A DNA stretch of 52,620 bases from Deltaproteobacteria bacterium. Its GTDB lineage: Bacteria > Desulfobacterota > Desulfobacteria > Desulfobacterales > ETH-SRB1. Under the pieces are notes generated by a model. It saw nothing but the letters and a program-made list of their open reading frames with translations, was not told the origin of the DNA and searched no databases. Below, in pieces: positions 16,655 to 25,199 of the stretch. The stretch covers positions 1 to 52,620 of the forward strand of contig JAJSZT010000018.1 in NCBI GenBank assembly GCA_030272815.1, in the 5' to 3' direction. How positions within the stretch are numbered: position 1 is the first letter of the stretch; every line of letters starts with the position of its first letter. Made by a program: the position numbers and the translations under genes.

Positions 16655-18700
16655 GTGATAACAATGATAAAGCAAACAACAAGCGCTAAACATCTACAAT
16701 CATCAATGATTGCCGGCATTTTTGACTATATGGGAAAAGGGATTTCAACAATTATTGCAGTTATAGTCGTAGTTCTGGCTGCATCGGTTGCATTTGCAGG
16801 GGATGATGAAGCCGAAAAAAAAGGAATAACGCGCCTCAAAGATATCGTGGTAACCGGCACAAGAACTCCTCATGCCTTAAAAGATGTTCCTGTGGAAACT
16901 GTGCTGATTAATAGAGAAGATATTGAGAGAACGAATGCCCAAAACGCCATGGATGTGTTGAAGAATATTCCGGGAATTGACTCATCTGTTCACGATGACG
17001 TCTTCGGAATATACACATGGCGGGCCAAATTGCGAGGGTTAAACTTTAATGACGGTTATGGCCTGATCCTCATTGACGGGCAAAGGGCAATGGGATGCGG
17101 TCAAAGCGGCGGCATGGGAGAATATGGTTCCGGACTCAACCAGATTCCTGTGGATATGATCGAAAGAATTGAAGTGGTCAAAGGCCCCAGTTCGGCACTA
17201 TACGGCAGCGATGCCATGGCCGGCGTTATCAATATCATCACCAAAAAAACACCGAAAAAGGCAACCGGAAGAGCGGGCGTGTCGTATGGCTGGTACAAAA
17301 TCAAAGAAAAAAAGAGCAATAGTGGCACGATTACCAAGCCTTCCGACGATGGACAAAGCAGAAACTTCTCTAAGAACTATGTTTCTTTTGGTGATAAGAT
17401 CTCAGACCGTTTTGGCTATTTGCTGCATTACAATTATGACGGTGCGGAAGACATCGGACAGGATCCGATCAAATCTAATCGTCACTCTTTTATGGGTAAG
17501 CTGGATGCGGATCTTAGCGAGACCATTGATCTTTACCTGAAGTATGAAGTGAGTGATTACGAAAAGGCGGACAGCAGAGAGGAGGAGAGCTATCGTGTTT
17601 CTGCCGGAATTGACTTTCGCCCAACGGACAACCATTTCTTTTCTTTGAAGGGATATACATATGCCTGGGATTTCACGCATGGCTATCCTGGTTTTTCTTA
17701 TGGCTATAAACATGGCGATGTGGGTTATAACCAAGGCGAGGTTCAGTACACTTGGTATTCGAGCGATTGGAATGCTCTCACCCTGGGTGGAGAAGTTCAA
17801 GAACAGGGTATCGATTACGTTATAGAAAACGCGGATGGTAGTATGGTTAATGTTAAAGAAAATGTGGATACCTCCAGTTTGTATGTGCAGGATGAGATTA
17901 CTCTGTTTGAGGATCTTACCCTGGTTGCAGGTCTCCGTTATGATGATCATTCTACGTTCGGGAGTGAGGTAAATCCCAAATTAAGTTTCATGTATAAGTT
18001 TTCTGAAAATACAACTCTTAGGGCTTCAGGAGGCAAGGCATTCAAATCACCCACACTTCGTCAACTCTATTACGATACTCCATACAGGCATGGCGATTAT
18101 TACTGCAAGTCTAATCCGGATCTAAAACCGGAAAAGGCTATCGGTTATTCCGCAAGCATAGAACAATGGCTGTTTGACCAGGGCATTATGGTCAACCTGG
18201 GTTATTTCCGTAATGATGTGGACGATATGGTAATTCGTGAAGATACAGGCACCACGTATAACGGCCTGCCGCTTAAAGAATATAGGAATGTGGAAGAAGC
18301 TTGGACGCAGGGCATTGAGTTCATGTGCAGAACATATTTTGCTGAAGAATTCTCCGCCTCTTTGTCCTACACCTACACTGATTCGGAAAACAAGGAGACC
18401 GGAAAAGAACTGATCTATACACCCAAACACGTTCTCAGCATTTTGCCTGCATACGAACTGAAAAAATACGGTTTGGGCACAAGCGCGACAGTTTCTTATA
18501 TTGGCAAACAATACACAAACTCGGATAACACCGACGAGATCGATGCGCATACGGTCGTAGATGCAAAAATTTACAAAAATCTTTCCGACAAGGCCAAGCT
18601 GTCTTTTGAGGCAGACAACATCTTTGACTCAGACAAAGGTGATGAGGGTAATTTCCGCACAGGGAGAACCTTTACTGTTAAGTTGGATGTTTCCTTTTAG
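16655..18700 (+). CDS. TonB-dependent outer-membrane receptor 3 (BtuB/colicin-receptor-like)
   Basis: A 681-residue receptor. The start is GTG 16655 (close to AGGAAAGG) or ATG 16664. An unusually long N-terminal region precedes the hydrophobic signal helix (about 31-50, ending VAFAG). DIVVTGTRTPHALKDVP is a typical TonB-box and early-plug sequence. The plug has LKNIPGIDSSV, LIDGQRAMGCG, RIEVVKGPSSALYGSDAMAG and VINIITKK. The barrel has FKSPTLRQLYY, then a loop with DYYCKSNPDLKPEKA, and ends in KLDVSF. The motif set is closest to vitamin B12/heme/catecholate-type receptors; the exact ligand is not determined. Confidence 0.9.
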   Translation: MITMIKQTTSAKHLQSSMIAGIFDYMGKGISTIIAVIVVVLAASVAFAGDDEAEKKGITRLKDIVVTGTRTPHALKDVPVETVLINREDIERTNAQNAMDVLKNIPGIDSSVHDDVFGIYTWRAKLRGLNFNDGYGLILIDGQRAMGCGQSGGMGEYGSGLNQIPVDMIERIEVVKGPSSALYGSDAMAGVINIITKKTPKKATGRAGVSYGWYKIKEKKSNSGTITKPSDDGQSRNFSKNYVSFGDKISDRFGYLLHYNYDGAEDIGQDPIKSNRHSFMGKLDADLSETIDLYLKYEVSDYEKADSREEESYRVSAGIDFRPTDNHFFSLKGYTYAWDFTHGYPGFSYGYKHGDVGYNQGEVQYTWYSSDWNALTLGGEVQEQGIDYVIENADGSMVNVKENVDTSSLYVQDEITLFEDLTLVAGLRYDDHSTFGSEVNPKLSFMYKFSENTTLRASGGKAFKSPTLRQLYYDTPYRHGDYYCKSNPDLKPEKAIGYSASIEQWLFDQGIMVNLGYFRNDVDDMVIREDTGTTYNGLPLKEYRNVEEAWTQGIEFMCRTYFAEEFSASLSYTYTDSENKETGKELIYTPKHVLSILPAYELKKYGLGTSATVSYIGKQYTNSDNTDEIDAHTVVDAKIYKNLSDKAKLSFEADNIFDSDKGDEGNFRTGRTFTVKLDVSF

Positions 18701-18744
18701 TTTTTCAGATGAAAGGAACTATTCTTATTATTTTGTCGTTTTGT

Positions 18745-18812
18745 GAGCCTGTTTGAAAAGTGGAGACCGTAGCGAAAATGGAGGCAGGATTAACATCTTT
18801 TCAAACAGACTC
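18745..18812. repeat. Inverted repeat upstream of receptor 4
   Basis: GAGCCTGTTTGAAAAG at 18745-18760 is an inverted match (one mismatch) to CTTTTCAAACAGACTC at 18797-18812, with 36 bases between. It lies 33 bases before the ATG of the selenocysteine-type receptor. It may be a small repeat element or a leader hairpin affecting expression. Confidence 0.6.
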
Positions 18813-18845
18813 CAACATTAATGGCATTCATGGAGGAAACGAAAA

Positions 18846-20942
18846 ATGACATCAAAGATGAAAAGCAGACTGTTTTGCAAAGTCTTTTTTGTGATCGGGC
18901 TTGTATTTACCCTGGTCTTGATCTCTATCCCTTGTTCGGCCCAGGTAGAAAAACAAGAGGCGATTGATATTGGCACTATCACAGTGATGGCTCCGCAGCC
19001 GGGTGTTGAGATCACAACTGAAAAGACTGTCATCCGTATGGATGAATTCAAAAAGCCCGGAGAGGTCAGAACACTGATAGACGTGCTGTCCGAAATTGGC
19101 GGAATTGATATACAGCGCGCCAATCCGCTTATGGCCAGCCCGGGCGACGAGGTATCGATTCGCGGTCTTAATGAAGGAAGAATGGTTATTGAAATTGATG
19201 GACGCCGGATCAACCATACAGGACACTATGGAAGATACATTGTTGATTGGTCCACGCTGAATATGGATGATGTTGAAAGCATAGAAATTATTCGCGGAGG
19301 ACACTCGGTGCTTCATCCCTTTGCCATTGGCGGTGTTATCAACATTATCACCAAGAAAGGGAAACAAACGGATGATCCCAAGCCTGACGTAAACATTAAG
19401 GCTGGTTACGGTAGTTATGACACGTATAATCTGACAGGATCGATTAACGGAGGAATTGCAAATATCGTTGGTTACAATTTTTCAGCAAGTAAGCAGGAGA
19501 CCGACGGATATCTCAAAAACAACTTTCAGGACACAGAGAGCTTTAATGGACATTTGACCTTTTATCTTCCTTATGAGGCTACATTAAGCATAAGCGCCAA
19601 GTATTCTGATATGCATTACGGATTGCCGGTTATTAACGATCCGGACGATCCTGTTCCGTCTGTAGCTGCTCTTTATGATAATGATTATCCGAAATTCAGG
19701 AAGAATCGTGATCAACTGAGACACCTTGGCTGGTCTCAGTTGCCAGGAGGGCCGACGCCGGAGTGGAAAAAACATACAAGTTATATAGATGGCCTCTTTC
19801 AGGTTCCACTTGGTTCTGGAACCGCCAAGCTCCACTATTTTCAAACTGTGGGCAGACGCTGGACCAGTGAGTATGATCCTATGGGGAATTTTACTGAAGA
19901 TTCGTTTGTGGACGACAAAACAGAGGGAATTATAGGCGAATATCGCGATATTAAGGTATCCGACTCCCATAGTCTGACCGTAGGCTTAGAATACCAGGAA
20001 CTGGGTTGGCCGGACGAAAATCCGATCATATACCAGGTCAAATCAGCATATATCCAGGATGTTATTAACCTTGGCGACAGATGGACAATTACTCCCGGGG
20101 TTCGTTACTATCATGTTGAGATGGATACATATTCTTCCAAATTTGGATCAGGCTGGCCGGACGAAGGCAAAGAAGAGGATGACGATGGTTTTTATCCAAG
20201 CCTGAAGGTCGATTTCCAGACAACCCCTGAGACAGCGCTTTATGCGGCAGTGAGTCGATCCTACCGGCTTCCATGCCCATGAGATTACTATTGGTGGGCG
20301 CGGTGCGCGTCCCTGGAAAATTCTTCATTAGACCCGGAGTCGGCATGGGAGTATGAAGCGGGAATTATTCAAGAATTTAAACTAATGACTGTCAGAGCCG
20401 CTGGTTTCTACTATGATATTAAAAATTTCATCAACGACAATGGCATCACAGCCGCCGGTGCAGTGGGAGGAATGGGCACTCTTGGAAGCGACTGTCTCTA
20501 CAACATTGATCATGTCAAACTTTATGGGGCGGAACTTGAGGCAGCCATTCGTATCAGAGACACTTTTCGGGCGACAGCAGCCTATGTATATCAGGAATAT
20601 GAGGTTGACGAAACAGGGTTTGAAGACGATCGTTGGACATATTACCTTCCTGAGCTTTTGCCCAAACATAAAGTAAAATTAATGGCACGCTATAATGTCT
20701 GGGAGAACGGCTGGCTCCAGTTGAATTCTAGATATGTTTATGAACGTAAGACCCAAAGCGGTGAAACATTGGATGACTATATTACACTCGATATGGGGTT
20801 TGAGCAGAAGTTCAAGTTTGATGGGATTGAGTATATGGCCAAGTGCTTTTGCGGCAATATAACTGGTACCGATTACGAAGAGATATCAGGTTATAAAATG
20901 CCGAAGTATGTCTGGGGATTCCAGATCGGCATGAAATTTTAA
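18846..20942 (+). CDS. Selenocysteine-containing TonB-dependent receptor 4 (Cys-Pro-Sec)
   Basis: Read through one in-frame TGA (20280-20282) this is a 698-residue receptor, matching the lengths of its neighbours (about 680-705). The signal peptide ends near CSAQ. The plug has LIDVLSEIGGIDIQRAN, IRGLNEGRM, EIDGRRINH, SIEIIRGGHSVLHPFAIGG and INIITKKG. The TGA is codon 479, in RLP-C-P-U-DYYWW. Coding continues in the same frame through LDPESAWEYEAGI to a proper C-terminal strand (GFQIGMKF). Cys477 aligns with a TGA in the next receptor gene. A hairpin starts 13 bases after the TGA. By analogy with other receptors the site lies in a long, probably extracellular loop. Without selenocysteine the product would lack the last third of its barrel. 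Confidence 0.82.
20295..20312 (+). promoter_or_regulatory. SECIS-like hairpin of receptor 4
   Basis: GGGCGC (20296-20301) pairs with GCGTCC (20307-20312), including one G-T wobble, around a loop GGTGC. An alternative pairing gives GGG/CCC plus a bulged T. The GGT loop bases lie 20-22 nt after the TGA; in the E. coli fdhF SECIS the loop GGU lies 19-21 nt after UGA. Nearly the same sequence is found at the same distance in receptor 5. Confidence 0.72.
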
Positions 20943-20964
20943 GTAAAATTAAGGAGGCAATTCA

Positions 20965-21873
20965 GTGAAAAGAATAAAACAGCTTTACCTTGTTGTAGTT
21001 CTTGTTGCGGCCGCGGTTGTTTGTGTCTGGCCGTCTCAAGCCTCAGCCTGGGGCCGCGGTCACTTCTATGTGATCGGAACGGGTCCGGCCGGACCCAGGA
21101 CTGCGACACTTCAGGCGCTGGATACGATCAAGCAGATGGACGTGATTATAGCGAATGAAAAACACATAAAGCTCTTTGCCGAATACGCAGGAAGCAAACC
21201 TGTGCTTTTTGATCCATGGACAGGGATCTGGGATTACAAGGGAAAGATTCAATGGGAACTGAGCAAAGAAGAACTGGCCATGTTCAAGGTGGAACGCTTT
21301 AGGATAAGGGATGAGCGTGTGAAGAAGATCAATGCCCTTTTGGCTGAAGGAAAAGACGTAGGTTTGCTTGACTCCGGCAATCCTTGCCTTTATGGCCCGA
21401 GTCACTGGTACATAGAGCCGTTTCAACCGCAGGACGTGATCATCATTCCAGGCATGGGGTGCGATGCGGCGGCTATGGCGGCATTGGGAAAAAGCACGAT
21501 CCCAGCCCATGACACTCGCCTTGTTATACAGACAGCGCCTTTTTCTCTAATGGGCTGGAAGATGCAGGATCACCGGCTATTAAAAGATCTGGCAAAGTAT
21601 GGGTCAACGATGGTTTTTTACATGGCCATGTGGAAACCTCAGGAAGTGTTCAGAGCGCTTCAGGAAGCCCTCCCGCCGGATATGCCGTGTGCTGTGGTTT
21701 ACTGGGCAGGATATCCTGATCGACAGCGTATTGTGCGCGGGACAGTGGCTGATATGGGAGAAAAGCTTGCGGCAGACAAGGAAAAATTTATGGGTTTGTT
21801 GTTCATCGGCCGCTTTTTGGAAGGAAAGCCGTATGAAGCAGCTATGAAACAAGGACAAAAAGAGCTGGAATAA
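20965..21873 (+). CDS. Exported tetrapyrrole-methylase-fold protein 1
   Basis: The 302-residue protein begins at GTG 20965, 8 bases after AAGGAGG. A signal peptide (about 1-28, SQASA) is followed by a full TP-methylase (precorrin/uroporphyrinogen methyltransferase) fold: GHFYVIGTGPAGPRTATLQA near the start, GLLDSGNPCLYGPSHWY, IIPGMGCDAAAMAALGKSTI, and VYWAGYPDRQRIVRGTVADM. Cytoplasmic homologues methylate corrinoid or porphyrin precursors with SAM. SAM is not expected in the periplasm, and the canonical GPGDP SAM loop reads GPAGP, so binding or chaperoning a tetrapyrrole is a better guess than catalysis. It starts 22 bases after receptor 4. Confidence 0.85.
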   Translation: MKRIKQLYLVVVLVAAAVVCVWPSQASAWGRGHFYVIGTGPAGPRTATLQALDTIKQMDVIIANEKHIKLFAEYAGSKPVLFDPWTGIWDYKGKIQWELSKEELAMFKVERFRIRDERVKKINALLAEGKDVGLLDSGNPCLYGPSHWYIEPFQPQDVIIIPGMGCDAAAMAALGKSTIPAHDTRLVIQTAPFSLMGWKMQDHRLLKDLAKYGSTMVFYMAMWKPQEVFRALQEALPPDMPCAVVYWAGYPDRQRIVRGTVADMGEKLAADKEKFMGLLFIGRFLEGKPYEAAMKQGQKELE

Positions 21874-21986
21874 CAGCATGAAGGATTGCCAGGTGAAAGG
21901 ATTCCAAAACCATAAAAAAGGAGGTGAAAAATAGTAACAGGAAAGAATTCACAAACAAAAAATCGGATAAAATAAGGAGGGAATCA

Positions 21987-24104
21987 ATGAAGATGACAAA
22001 GATTTTTTTTGTTACGTTGATCAGCTTCGTCTTTATCTTCTGCATCTGTGCTGTGGAGTATTGTCCGGCACAGGTGGATGAAGGGAAAGAGGGAGGAGAT
22101 CAGGTCTATAGACTTGACAAGGTGATCATCAGAGATCATCCCCTCAAGGATGAGTCTATGGTCGTAACACCTGATGTTACAGTAATTAATGTGGAGAAAT
22201 TTCAAAAAGCCGGTTCAGTACAAAATATCAGAGATCTATTGAGTGAGGCGCTGGGTATAAATGTGCTTCGTTCTTCTGTTACACCAAGTCCCACAGAAAG
22301 CATCTATATCAGAGGATTTGATCAATCACGATTTCAGGTTTTTATAGACGGCAGGCCCATGAGACTCATGGGACGTTCTGGTTACATCAAGACGGACTGG
22401 ACTACCATGCCGCTGGATAATATCGAAACAATCGAGATCATTCGTGGAAGTCATTCGCTTCTTTACCCCTGTTCTATGGGTGGTGCTATTAATATTATCA
22501 CCAAAAAGGGAAGCAAAACCGATGAAATCAAACCCAGGGGAACGGCGACAACTGAGTTTGGTTCCTATGGGACACAGAGTTATAGCGCGAGCATTGAGGG
22601 TGGGTTGTTGAATCTAATCGGATACTCTTTTGCCGGAGCCCATAGAGAAGGTGACGGGTACCTGAGAAACAACGATTACAACACCGGTAGTTTCAATGCC
22701 CGAATGACTCTTTTTCTTCCCAATGGGGGAACACTTACCGGTGGCTGGGATTATATCGATAATAAGACAGGATATCCAGTCATCAATGATCCCTCAAGAG
22801 CTGATTATGATTCAAGCTATCCGGATGTTCTGGAACATGAGGTTGACAATTTTGTCCATGGTCCTGAGGGGCTTGTATATCCGGGTGGAGATTCGTATTG
22901 GCAAAAAAGAACCAATGAATATTCCATGCTTCTTGATCAGCCGCTTGGTCCGGGAGAACTCCGGGCCCAGGTTTACCAACACGAGTCTAATCGAAACAGA
23001 TACTGGCTTGATTCAAAGGGAACTCAAAAGGAAAATCTTGATATTGAAGAAAAAAATAGGGGGGTTTTCCTGGACTATCTGGATTTTGAGCTGATCAAGA
23101 ACCATGCCTTTTCAATTGGAGGAGAATACCGGACCCAAGGTATGCCGGAGAACAAGGATTTCTATGAGATCATGTCTGGCTATTTCCAGGATGTGTGGTC
23201 TGTTACGTCTCCTCTGACGCTTATCTGGGGCGTTCGCTACTATGAATTCCAAAGCGACGCCTACAAGGCAGGATTTCCGGGGTGGACTATATTTAAAAGC
23301 CTGAGTCCGTCAGAACAGAAGGCATACGAGTATCGCAGGAAAGAAAACGAGTGGTGTCCAAAAGCCCGGCTGGACTACGAAGTTGATCCAAATCTTACTC
23401 TGTATGCTGCTGTGAGCCGGGAAATGCGTATGCCTTGAATCTGAGACCTTTGGAGATGGGCGCAGGCTGCGTCCACAAAAGAATACATGGCGACAAACCC
23501 CGAATTGGCAACAGAAACATCCTGGACATACGAGCTTGGCTTATTAAAAAAACTCTGGTTTGATACAAAATTCAGGGCATCTGTCCATTACACTGACATT
23601 ACCGATTATCAGTTCATGAGCTATCCTGAGAACAAGATGAAAGCTGTCGTATACAACACCGATGTGGAACTTTATGGCGTTGAACTGGAGCTGACAAGGA
23701 GCTTCACGCATGATCTGAGCGGATACCTCACGTACGCATGGCAGAACTGGTCCGCAGACGATTTTGCACGAACTCACCCACTTGATCCAGGAGATGAAAC
23801 CTATTATTTTATGCAAAACATACCCAGAAACAAGGTTATGCTGGGACTTAATTATAAGCTCTGGGAGGGTGGCGTGGTAACGCTAAACTCTCAATATGCG
23901 GATGACCGTGAAAGCAAGAGAGGTAATAAGATTGCTGACTTTATAACGGTGGATATTGGGGCTCAACATACCTTTAACTTCACAGATTTTGACTTCATAC
24001 TTAAAGGCTATGTCAATAATGTCACGGACGAAGAGTATGAAATGCGTGCTGGTTATCCGATGCCAGGTATCACCGCTGGTATTCTTGGCAAGGTGAGTTT
24101 TTAA
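21987..24104 (+). CDS. Selenocysteine-containing TonB-dependent receptor 5 (Sec-Ile-Sec)
   Basis: I use ATG 21987, placed 6 bases after AAGGAGG; an open frame reaches 21924 but lacks a signal peptide at its start. Reading through two in-frame TGAs (23436-23438 and 23442-23444) gives 705 residues. The plug has IRDLLSEALGINVLRSS, IRGFDQSRF, FIDGRPMRLMG, IETIEIIRGSHSLLYP and INIITKKG. The TGAs are codons 484 and 486 in RMP-U-I-U-DLWRW; the first aligns with Cys477 of receptor 4, the second with its Sec479. Sequence continues in frame with NPELATETSWTYELGL and ends GILGKVSF, a normal barrel end. No frameshift is needed. It is followed by the second TP-methylase-like gene. Confidence 0.8.
23457..23475 (+). 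promoter_or_regulatory. SECIS-like hairpin of receptor 5
   Basis: TGGGCGC (23457-23463) pairs with GCGTCCA (23469-23475), seven pairs with one G-T wobble, around a loop AGGCT. It starts 13 nt after the second TGA, exactly as in receptor 4. The stem bases are identical in both genes while the loop differs, and the encoded residues differ (WARCAS versus WAQAAS). One hairpin would have to serve two TGAs six bases apart. Confidence 0.7.
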
Positions 24105-24218
24105 GGATAACTAACCCACAAAGCATTACCTGCACCTTACCGCTTTGATGAAATTCGAGTTAGCACAAAAATGAGATGCGCTAAGGTGTCAGGTGGATGC
24201 AGCATTAGAAATGTCTGT

Positions 24219-24244
24219 CGTTCCCACGCTCCAGCGTGGGAACG
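24219..24244. repeat. Perfect 12-bp palindromic hairpin
   Basis: CGTTCCCACGCT and AGCGTGGGAACG are exact complements separated by two bases. It lies between receptor 5 and the next gene. This type of palindrome is common as a dispersed intergenic repeat; it could also act as a transcript-end hairpin, but no T-run follows. Confidence 0.7.
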
Positions 24245-24277
24245 ATAAAATTACAGCAAAATTAAGGGGGTAAGTCA

Positions 24278-25171
24278 GTGAAAAAAATAGAACGGATTTT
24301 TTTTATTGCGATACTTGTTGGGGTAGTTATTGTTTTTGTCTTTCCATTTCAGACCATTGCAGCCTGGGGCCGCGGTCACTTTTATATTATTGGAACCGGT
24401 CCTGCCGGACCTCAAACAGCCACACTTCAGGCCTTAAATACAATCAAACAAATGGATGTTGTTGTAGCTCCTGAACAACATATAAAGCTCTTTGCCGAAT
24501 ATATAGGGGAGAAACCTGTCCTGTTTGATCCGTGGAAGGGTTTCTGGGATTACAAAGGGAAAGGTTACAGAGAACTGACCGACAAGGAAATAGCCATGTT
24601 TAAAGTTGAGCGTATCCGGCTGCGAGATGAAAGAGTCGAACAGATCAAACGTCTTCTGAAAGAGGGGAAGAATGTTGGTATCCTTGACTCTGGCAATCCT
24701 TGTCTTTTTGGTCCGAGCCACTGGTATATTGAGGAGTTTAATCCTGCCGATCTGATCATTATTCCTGGAATGGGGTGCGATGCGGCAGCAATGGCTGCTC
24801 TTGGGAAGAGTACCATTCCTGCATACGACGCCCGCTTTGTCATGCAGACAGCGCCCAGGTTTTTAATGGATCAGGCCATGAAAGATACCGAAATTTTAAA
24901 AGATCTCGGAAAGTATCAGCCCACCATGATCCTGTATATGGCGCTGCAGAATCCAAAGAAGCTTTTTGCCGTTCTGGGGGAGACGTTTCAGTCTGATATG
25001 CCGTGCGCGGTGGTTTTCTGGGCAGGGCACCCTGGCAGGCAGCGTATTATCCGAGGGACAGTAGCTGATATGGGAGAAAAACTTTCAAAAGATAAGGAAA
25101 AGTTCATGGGGCTTTTGTTTATCGGGCGTTTCTTAGAAGGGAAACCATATGCGGCGGCTGTAAATCCATGA
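24278..25171 (+). CDS. Exported tetrapyrrole-methylase-fold protein 2
   Basis: A 297-residue close paralogue of the protein at 20965, sharing long blocks such as WGRGHFYIIGTGPAGPQTAT, NPCLFGPSHWYIEEF and PGMGCDAAAMAALGKSTIPA. It starts at GTG 24278 after AAGGGGG and has a signal peptide to about residue 29. The SAM-loop equivalent again reads GPAGP instead of GPGDP. It follows receptor 5 as its paralogue follows receptor 4, so receptor and TP-fold protein form a repeated module. Gene order continues without a break into the nucleoside-hydrolase fusion 28 bases later. Confidence 0.85.
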   Translation: MKKIERIFFIAILVGVVIVFVFPFQTIAAWGRGHFYIIGTGPAGPQTATLQALNTIKQMDVVVAPEQHIKLFAEYIGEKPVLFDPWKGFWDYKGKGYRELTDKEIAMFKVERIRLRDERVEQIKRLLKEGKNVGILDSGNPCLFGPSHWYIEEFNPADLIIIPGMGCDAAAMAALGKSTIPAYDARFVMQTAPRFLMDQAMKDTEILKDLGKYQPTMILYMALQNPKKLFAVLGETFQSDMPCAVVFWAGHPGRQRIIRGTVADMGEKLSKDKEKFMGLLFIGRFLEGKPYAAAVNP

Positions 25172-25199
25172 TTTCCCCTTTAAAGGAGGATAAAACAAA

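Noticed and set aside
20280-20384. Receptor 4 as a pseudogene broken by a nonsense codon
   Set aside because: The frame is unchanged across the TGA, the rest of the barrel is intact to its last strand, and the neighbour has TGA codons aligned to the same columns with the same downstream hairpin. Decay would not produce this.
21924-21986. Upstream start for receptor 5
   Set aside because: It would place 21 charged residues before the signal peptide; ATG 21987 has AAGGAGG at proper distance.
23436-23486. Receptor 5 split into two ORFs with a new start at 23487
   Set aside because: The second part starts inside the barrel with no signal peptide or ribosome site, and both parts are in one frame separated only by two TGAs.
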